Shown here in pieces: positions 39,519 through 44,885 of a stretch of DNA of 44,885 nt. Positions within the stretch are counted from its first letter, which is position 1, and each line of letters begins with the position of its first letter. A model generated the notes under the pieces. The model ran no database searches and had not been told where the DNA came from. It saw only the letters and a program-made list of their open reading frames with translations. The stretch lies in assembly GCA_903941105.1 (NCBI GenBank), contig CAJANL010000027.1, positions 1 through 44,885 of the forward strand, in the 5' to 3' direction. The stretch comes from an uncultured Rhodospirillaceae bacterium (lineage in GTDB: Bacteria; Pseudomonadota; Alphaproteobacteria; Rhodospirillales; Magnetospirillaceae). The position numbers and the translations under genes are program-made.

Positions 39519-39525
<7 letters not shown>
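38674..39525 (+). CDS. livG: Branched-chain amino acid ABC transporter ATPase LivG
   Basis: ABC ATPase (283 aa). Walker [10 protein letters not shown] is near residue 39, the signature is [14 protein letters not shown] near 166, Walker [14 protein letters not shown] near 185, and the switch His is in [11 protein letters not shown]. The degenerate LSGGQ (PYGLQR) is normal for LivG. It overlaps livM and livF. Confidence 0.97.
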
Positions 39526-40244
<719 letters not shown>

Positions 40245-40344
40245 CCGGTTCAGTGCGGCGGCCCCGCCATTCTTATCCGCCGCCGCCGACCGGTCCAACG
40301 TTCGGCGTCGGACGGCCGCACCGTCTAAATAGGTTGCGCAGGGC

Positions 40345-40374
40345 TTGACTGTTATGCATTCCGGAACACATAAT
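40345..40374 (+). promoter_or_regulatory. higBA promoter with overlapping palindromic operator
   Basis: TTGACT (40345-40350) and CATAAT (40369-40374) with an 18-base spacer form a strong promoter nine bases before higB. Between and over them lies TTATG-ca-TTCCGGAA-ca-CATAA (40352-40373), a palindrome with 9 of 11 symmetric pairs. That is the expected site for autorepression by HigA. Confidence 0.65.
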
Positions 40375-40382
40375 AACCCGTC

Positions 40383-40703
40383 ATGCCGATCAAGACCTAT
40401 GCAGACAAGCGCACGGCGGATTTCGCGGCCGGGGAGCGCATTCGGGAATTCCAGGCCTTCGAGCGCCAGGCGGCGAAGGGGCTGACCAAGCTGAATGCCG
40501 CCGCCCGGTTGATCGAGTTGCGCAACCCGCCGTCCAACTGCTTCGAGGCGCTGGGCGGCGACCGCGACGGCCAGTACAGCATCCGCATCAATGATCGCTG
40601 GCGCATCTGCTTTCGCTGGGCATTGAGCGAGGACCCGGCGGGCAAGGACCATCTGATGGTGCCGGGGGACGCCGTTGAGGTTCAAATCGTCGATTACCAT
40701 TGA
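40383..40703 (+). CDS. higB: HigB/RelE-family toxin
   Basis: A 106-aa ribosome-dependent mRNA interferase-type toxin of a type II toxin-antitoxin pair. The features are LNAAARLIELRNPPSNCFEALGG and the core SIRINDRWRICFRW, where basic and aromatic residues line the active site in the family. The toxin-first order with antitoxin seven bases later is typical of higBA. ATG 40383. Confidence 0.92.
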   Translation: MPIKTYADKRTADFAAGERIREFQAFERQAAKGLTKLNAAARLIELRNPPSNCFEALGGDRDGQYSIRINDRWRICFRWALSEDPAGKDHLMVPGDAVEVQIVDYH

Positions 40704-40710
40704 GGAAGCC

Positions 40711-41022
40711 ATGACCTACCCTGCCATCGATAACCTGCCCGCGATCCATCCCGGCGAACTCCTCAGGGACGAACTGGAGGCGCTGTCGATGAGCGCCCGC
40801 AAGTTCGCCGAACACATCCACGTGCCGCCCAACGCGGTGACTGCCATCCTGAACGGGGAGCGGGGCGTAACCGCCCAAATGGCCCTGCGCTTCGGTCAGG
40901 CCTTTGGCACGGGGCCAGGCTACTGGATGCGCCTGCAGGATATCTACGAGGAGAAATGCGCCCGTACCGAACTGGCGGGGGTGCTGGAGGGGATTAGGCA
41001 GTTGGGGGCTGGGGCGGCATAG
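40711..41022 (+). CDS. higA: HigA antitoxin (XRE family)
   Basis: A 103-aa antitoxin that binds HigB and represses its own operon. The HTH region spans about residues 25-75 (SARKFAEHIHVPPNAVTAIL then NGERGVTAQMALRFGQAFG), preceded by AIHPGELLRDEL, the HigA signature. ATG 40711 follows GAGGAAG. Its probable operator is the palindrome at 40352. Confidence 0.93.
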   Translation: MTYPAIDNLPAIHPGELLRDELEALSMSARKFAEHIHVPPNAVTAILNGERGVTAQMALRFGQAFGTGPGYWMRLQDIYEEKCARTELAGVLEGIRQLGAGAA

Positions 41023-41050
41023 AGGGAAAAGGGACTCTGACCCCATTTCC

Positions 41051-41175
41051 GCCGAACTGCTGGCCAATCCGGAAATCCGCGCCCATTACCTCGAAGGTGG
41101 AGTGGGGGAGGACGGGGCGTGACCGATTCAGTGCGGCGGCCCCCGTCTTTCTTATCCTTCGCCGCCGATTGGTTC
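41051..41175 (+). repeat. livF 3'-end direct repeat, copy 2
   Basis: Second copy of the livF end, including the codons for ELLANPEIRAHYLEGG and the GTGA stop junction. No livF body precedes it; upstream is higA. It separates higBA from the restriction-modification genes. Confidence 0.85.
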
Positions 41176-41218
41176 GCGGCGATCGGTGGGCTGTCAAAGG
41201 GATCGGTCACCGGAGTCC

Positions 41219-41247
41219 TTGATGGAACCTAACCGGAACATTATACT
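41219..41247 (+). promoter_or_regulatory. Promoter of the restriction-modification operon
   Basis: TTGATG (41219-41224) and TATACT (41242-41247) are 17 bases apart, about 50 bases before the methyltransferase start. It is a good sigma-70 match and better than most candidates in this window. Confidence 0.6.
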
Positions 41248-41301
41248 GGCAAGAAAGTTGGCAATGAGATTCTTGATCTAGCAACCGAGGGAGGGGTGAT
41301 G

Positions 41302-43101
41302 ATGATCAAATCAATCAATGCCGCCGTCCTCTCTGGCGATTGCCCCGACTTCGAGCGATGCGGTACTGACTCCGGGGCGTGCGAGGACGTCGCCCGTCTG
41401 CTTTGCATACGTGAGGAATTGCGGCGCAACCTTCGCAAACCGAAGGATGAGGTCGAACATCTGAGGATCGCATGCGGAATCACCGCCACGATTCTCCGCG
41501 CCTACCAACCTGACGGGCCGGAAGCGCCCGTCGAGGCAATCAGAAGTGATTTGGCTGTCGAGGCCGGAGTCATCGCCCGCAATCTCGACGTCGAGACTGC
41601 CTCATACTACCTGGGCTCCATCTATACGGTGCTGTTGCCTCCGGGCTACCGTTCCCGGCATGGCGTTTTTTATACGCCGCCGGCGGTGACGGCGCGCCTC
41701 CTCGACATGGTCGAGGAGGACGGTGTCGATTGGGCAACCGTCAGAGCCTGCGACCCCGCCTGCGGAGGCGGTGCCTTTCTGGCCCCGATGGCGGCTCGCA
41801 TGCTGCGTGCGCTGAATGGGCGCCTGCCGGGCGAGATCATGGCCCATATCGCCGGCCGTCTTCGCGGCTTTGAACTCGACCCGTTTTCAGGGTGGATGAG
41901 TCAAATGTTCCTCGCGGCGGTACTGTCTCCGCTTGGGCAGGCGCTTCCCCAGTTCGTTGTCATTGGCGATAGCCTCAGCATTCCGGACAAGGAATACGGT
42001 GCCTGGGATTTGGTCATCGGCAACCCGCCATACGGCAAAGTAAAATTGGAACCGTACGACCGCGAGAAGTGGGCGCGGTCTCTCTTCGGGCACGCAAATC
42101 TTTATGGATTGTTCACGGATCTGGCTGTCCATCTTGCCGCTGAGGGTGGCATAATCGCCTACGTCACGCCCACCTCTTTCCTTGGCGGACAATACTTTCA
42201 GGCATTGCGCAAACTGCTGGTGATGGAATGCAGTCCCGTTCGGATTGACTTTCTTCAATCCAGGCAGGGCATCTTTGCCGATGTTCTGCAGGAAACGGCT
42301 CTGACAGTATATCGCCGCGTCAGGGGGCGACAGGGTGGCGTCGTCGTTGATATCGTCACTGTCACGGAGACCTCGTCAGCCGAGATCGAATATCTCGGCC
42401 GCTTCGATGTCCCAAGCGAAGACGGATCTCCGTGGCTCCTCCCACGGCAGCCCACCCAAGTCGATCTGCTCGGTCAGATCGCCGCGATGCCGACTAGATT
42501 GTCCGATCTCGGCTACGAGGTCAGCACCGGCCCGCTGGTGTGGAACCGCCACAAAACGAAGTTGGCGTCGGTAGGCACCAAAGGCATGGTGCCGGTCGTG
42601 TGGGCCGAATGCATCCCCGGTGACGGATCAGGCGCCTTTCGCTGGAAGGTTACTGGCGATCATCTCGGTTGGTTCCGCCCTCGGGGAATCGATGATCCAA
42701 ACCTCATCGATCAGCCTTGCGTCTTGTTGCAGCGGACTACGGCCGTTGAGCAGCGCCGACGCCTGATAGCCGCCGTCATGCCGGTTGATTTTCTGGCTCT
42801 GCATCCTCACGTTGCCGTTGAAAATCACGTCAACATGATCAGGCCGATTCGCGGGCAGACACCGAAGGTTGGTTTAGAGGTCGTTGCGGCGCTACTCAAC
42901 TCCCAAGCCGTCGATCTGGTTTTCCGCTGCATCAACGGCAGTGTGGCAGTATCCGCTTACGAGATCGAGGCGATGCCAATGCCGACTGCAACACAACTCC
43001 AAAAATTGAAGACGCTGATTGCTCGTCATGTTAAACGGGAAGCTGTCGAGATCGCGGTAAGGGATATGTATGCCGTTCTACGCACACGCGCCGCTGTCTA
43101 G
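41302..43101 (+). CDS. BsuBI/PstI-type adenine DNA methyltransferase
   Basis: Modification enzyme of a type II system (599 aa). Motif I DPACGGGAFLAPM is near residue 150 (SAM binding) and motif IV NPPYG at 241-245 (catalytic), the order of gamma-type N6-adenine methyltransferases. The C-terminal half is the target-recognition part. The endonuclease gene overlaps by 32 bases, and its BsuBI/PstI family suggests the pair recognises CTGCAG, though specificity is not provable by eye. GTG 41296, ATG 41299 and ATG 41302 are all possible; 41302 has the best spacing to GGGAGGGG. GC content is lower than in the flanks, a sign of transfer. Confidence 0.9.
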   Translation: MIKSINAAVLSGDCPDFERCGTDSGACEDVARLLCIREELRRNLRKPKDEVEHLRIACGITATILRAYQPDGPEAPVEAIRSDLAVEAGVIARNLDVETASYYLGSIYTVLLPPGYRSRHGVFYTPPAVTARLLDMVEEDGVDWATVRACDPACGGGAFLAPMAARMLRALNGRLPGEIMAHIAGRLRGFELDPFSGWMSQMFLAAVLSPLGQALPQFVVIGDSLSIPDKEYGAWDLVIGNPPYGKVKLEPYDREKWARSLFGHANLYGLFTDLAVHLAAEGGIIAYVTPTSFLGGQYFQALRKLLVMECSPVRIDFLQSRQGIFADVLQETALTVYRRVRGRQGGVVVDIVTVTETSSAEIEYLGRFDVPSEDGSPWLLPRQPTQVDLLGQIAAMPTRLSDLGYEVSTGPLVWNRHKTKLASVGTKGMVPVVWAECIPGDGSGAFRWKVTGDHLGWFRPRGIDDPNLIDQPCVLLQRTTAVEQRRRLIAAVMPVDFLALHPHVAVENHVNMIRPIRGQTPKVGLEVVAALLNSQAVDLVFRCINGSVAVSAYEIEAMPMPTATQLQKLKTLIARHVKREAVEIAVRDMYAVLRTRAAV

Positions 43102-44152
43102 CGCCGCCGATATCAAGGCGCGCTTGGAAATCATCTTTCCCGCCGGCATTGCTGACCGCTCCTACGTCGTCCGTGAGGCAGCATCACGGATTATCCAGGT
43201 TATGCTTTACATGGATGCCGTCGAGGGCCAAGGGCCGCAAATGCGGCCCTCCCAGGTCTACCGGATGAGTGACGAGCAGATCGCTTTGCAGACCGATGTG
43301 GACCGGACCGTCTTCAGGGCGGCAAGCGTGAAGGGGCTGTTTTCGCCACCTGGAACCCCCTGGTATGCTGACAACAGCCGAGAGCAGGTTCGTGATGAGA
43401 GCCTGCGAGACGGACTGGTGGCGAAGGGTGTTGTCGGGGTCGATACCTCAATCGCTACAACGAGTAGCCAAGGTCGCTATTTCCTGATGCGGCATTTTGC
43501 TGATCTTCTCCTTCTACCTGATGATCAATTTCCTGAAGCAATCGAAGGCTGGCGGGAGCAACACCTTGACGCTACCGAATTGTCCAGAATCAGGCTCATG
43601 CGGGAGCGTGGAACTCACAAAGACGGTGTGTCGGTGGCGTTCCCTGACGGCAGCGGCCGGGTGCTCGCGGCTGGTACAAGCTCGCAGATCGTAAAGGCGG
43701 TGATTGAAGTGTTCGCGCCGCGTTTCCTCCAGCACCCCGCCGTGGTCTGGATCAGTGAGAGCGGCAACCACGTAGTAATGAGCGACGATGCTCTGATGAA
43801 GGCGATCGGTCTCCCCATCGACGCTCAAAAATTACTCCCCGATGTCGTCCTGGCGGACCTCCAGAAGCCGATGCGGTTGGTGTTCGTGGAAATTGTCGCC
43901 ACCGATGGCCCTGTCACGGAGAAGCGGAAAGCAGATTTAATTGCTGCGGCTGTTGCCGCAGGCTTCAAGCGCGGACAAGTGGCGTTTGTCAGTGCTTTTG
44001 ATGAGCGCAATGCAAGTCCGCTGAAGAAGCGCCTTTCCGCCATCGCTACTGACAGCTACATTTGGTGCATCAATGAGCCGGACTTGCTGTTGACTTTGGA
44101 TGCTGGCGACGTCACAGCTTTGACGCGGCAGGAAGCCCCCGGATTACGGTGA
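43070..44152 (+). CDS. BsuBI/PstI-family restriction endonuclease
   Basis: Type II endonuclease (360 aa). The N-terminal half has a helical region with VREAASRIIQVMLYMDAVEG. The catalytic PD-(D/E)xK-like segment is PDVVLADL near residue 256 followed by VFVEIVATDGPV near 273, the family hallmark. It is translated from inside the methyltransferase end, so toxin-like cutting activity would follow modification. Lower GC and more AT-rich codons than the chromosome. No controller protein gene is present. Confidence 0.92.
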   Translation: MPFYAHAPLSSAADIKARLEIIFPAGIADRSYVVREAASRIIQVMLYMDAVEGQGPQMRPSQVYRMSDEQIALQTDVDRTVFRAASVKGLFSPPGTPWYADNSREQVRDESLRDGLVAKGVVGVDTSIATTSSQGRYFLMRHFADLLLLPDDQFPEAIEGWREQHLDATELSRIRLMRERGTHKDGVSVAFPDGSGRVLAAGTSSQIVKAVIEVFAPRFLQHPAVVWISESGNHVVMSDDALMKAIGLPIDAQKLLPDVVLADLQKPMRLVFVEIVATDGPVTEKRKADLIAAAVAAGFKRGQVAFVSAFDERNASPLKKRLSAIATDSYIWCINEPDLLLTLDAGDVTALTRQEAPGLR

Positions 44153-44187
44153 CAGTCCAGACCCCGTTCCCTTCCGTCTTTCCACCC

Positions 44188-44214
44188 GAGTAGGGGAGGG
44201 CGCCGCGTGACCGA
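44188..44214 (+). repeat. Partial third copy of the livF junction
   Basis: GAGTAGGGGAGGGCG-cc-GCGTGACCG resembles the livF stop region (GAGTGGGGGAGGGCG-gg-GCGTGACCG). It immediately precedes and includes the start of the next gene, marking the right edge of the island. Confidence 0.55.
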
Positions 44215-44539
44215 TTCGATTCCGGTCTTCCTGCTGGTCACCGTGCTGTTCATGGGCGGCTGCGCCTTCATGACCGGCCAGGCCTTGGCCGCCACCTGGC
44301 GGCCGTGGCGGCAGGCGGTGCCCTATGCCCTGCTGCTGGCCCTGGCCGATCGTTTCCTGGTGTTTGCCCTGTTCGGCGGCGGCCTGCTGTCGCTGCCGGG
44401 CTTGCTGCTCGACGCGGCGGTGCTCGTCAGCATCACCCTGGCCGCCTGGCGCCTGACCCGGGCACGACGGATGGCGGCGCAGTATCCCTGGCTCTACGAG
44501 CGTACCGGGTTGCTCAGCTGGCGCGAGCGGGGGAGATGA
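44207..44539 (+). CDS. Small membrane protein, probable original livF neighbour
   Basis: A 110-aa protein with about three transmembrane segments (7-28, 41-62, 65-84) and a basic C-terminus. It resembles the small proteins (DUF6867-like, from memory) often found next to liv genes in alphaproteobacteria. GTG 44207 lies in the sequence GCGTGACCGATTC, matching the livF stop junction; before the island inserted, livF and this gene would have overlapped by four bases. Confidence 0.7.
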   Translation: MTDSIPVFLLVTVLFMGGCAFMTGQALAATWRPWRQAVPYALLLALADRFLVFALFGGGLLSLPGLLLDAAVLVSITLAAWRLTRARRMAAQYPWLYERTGLLSWRERGR

Positions 44540-44566
44540 GCCGCGGCGGCGCGGGTATCGCCACGC

Positions 44567-44750
44567 TTACCGGAACCTTTCCTCCTTCCACGGATCGCCT
44601 TCGTCGTGATAGCCGCGCAGTTCCCAGTAGCCGGGGGTGTCGCGGTCGGAAAAGGTGATGTGGCGCAGCCACTTGGCGCTTTTCCAAAAGTACAGCGAGG
44701 GGATCACCACCCGCACCGGGCCGCCGTGCTCGCGGGACAGCGATTCAGTC
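44567..44750 (-). pseudogene. C-terminus of a sulfite-oxidase-like molybdoenzyme, truncated
   Basis: The last 60 codons of a molybdopterin-dependent oxidoreductase (sulfite oxidase / YedY superfamily): [30 protein letters not shown] and [15 protein letters not shown] ending in EERFR. Sequence similarity stops at 44750, where an insertion-sequence-like end begins, so the gene appears disrupted. The rest would lie beyond the window or be lost. Confidence 0.7.
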
Positions 44751-44885
44751 GGCTGTGAAGAACGCTGACCCTGGCGGTTTTCCAGGGTTTGATGGCCCGT
44801 TGGAGTAATCGCGAATTGCCGGATTCGGCGGGTTCACCCCCGGAAATCCGGCAAATTGTTTTCAGCGATTTTGGCGCTTTGCATG
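44751..44885. mobile_element. Probable insertion-sequence end (partial)
   Basis: From GGCTGTGAAGAAC at 44751 the DNA is unrelated to the interrupted gene. It contains two hairpins: ACCCTGG-N7-CCAGGGT (44768-44788) and an imperfect AATTGCCGGATT/AATCCGGCAAATT pair (44814-44857). An ATG at 44883 at the window edge could start a transposase. Family not determined. Confidence 0.5.

Noticed and set aside
41023..41122. Third liv-type coding frame ending in the livF tail
   Set aside because: The frame is made by the duplicated livF end joined to out-of-frame higA sequence; it is not a gene.

Overview
This is a high-GC alphaproteobacterial chromosome segment. The core block rpsB-tsf-pyrH-frr-uppS-cdsA-dxr-rseP-bamA-skp-lpxD-fabZ-lpxA-lpxI-lpxB is the standard alphaproteobacterial order. 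LpxI in place of LpxH, a MipZ-type ATPase, and many PAS, receiver and hemerythrin genes suggest a Rhodospirillaceae-type organism, possibly Magnetospirillum. That genus is inferred from gene content only. No rRNA, tRNA, CRISPR array or magnetosome gene was seen.

Layout. 1-2.7 kb: an inverted REP-like pair, a KefB-type antiporter and a CBS-domain protein. 3.0-5.9 kb: an intact monomeric isocitrate dehydrogenase between two decayed genes, an apparent citryl-CoA-lyase/citrate-synthase-like C-terminus and an aconitase B N-terminus. 5.9-13.3 kb: signalling genes, namely a LuxR-type regulator without its phospho-acceptor Asp, a hemerythrin, and an operon of a single-domain receiver, a degenerate kinase/exonuclease-like protein, a small membrane protein and a symporter-histidine kinase of CbrA/CrbS type. 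13.5-28.3 kb: the translation, isoprenoid, outer-membrane and lipid A block, ending in gloA.

28.3-31.7 kb, minus strand: the most unusual locus. A sigma-54-type promoter precedes four genes for exported proteins: a large Gly/Ala/Ser-rich repetitive protein, a small protein, a Sec-exported C39 cysteine peptidase and another small protein. Both small proteins carry the same E-L-x-x-x-R-G-G motif shortly after the signal peptide, the kind of double-glycine site C39 peptidases cut. I read this as a periplasmic processing and assembly system for a surface fibre or adhesin, comparable in plan to the Fap amyloid system.

31.8-36.3 kb: mipZ, a multi-PAS histidine kinase with a receiver protein, and an unknown gene with a C10 tract at its ribosome binding site. 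36.5-40.2 kb: livHMGF branched-chain amino acid transporter genes. 40.2-44.2 kb: a mobile-looking island of higBA and a BsuBI/PstI-type restriction-modification pair. It separates livF from its probable original neighbour, and part of the livF 3' end is repeated inside the island. 44.5 kb to the end: the C-terminus of a sulfite-oxidase-like gene, cut by what looks like the end of an insertion sequence.
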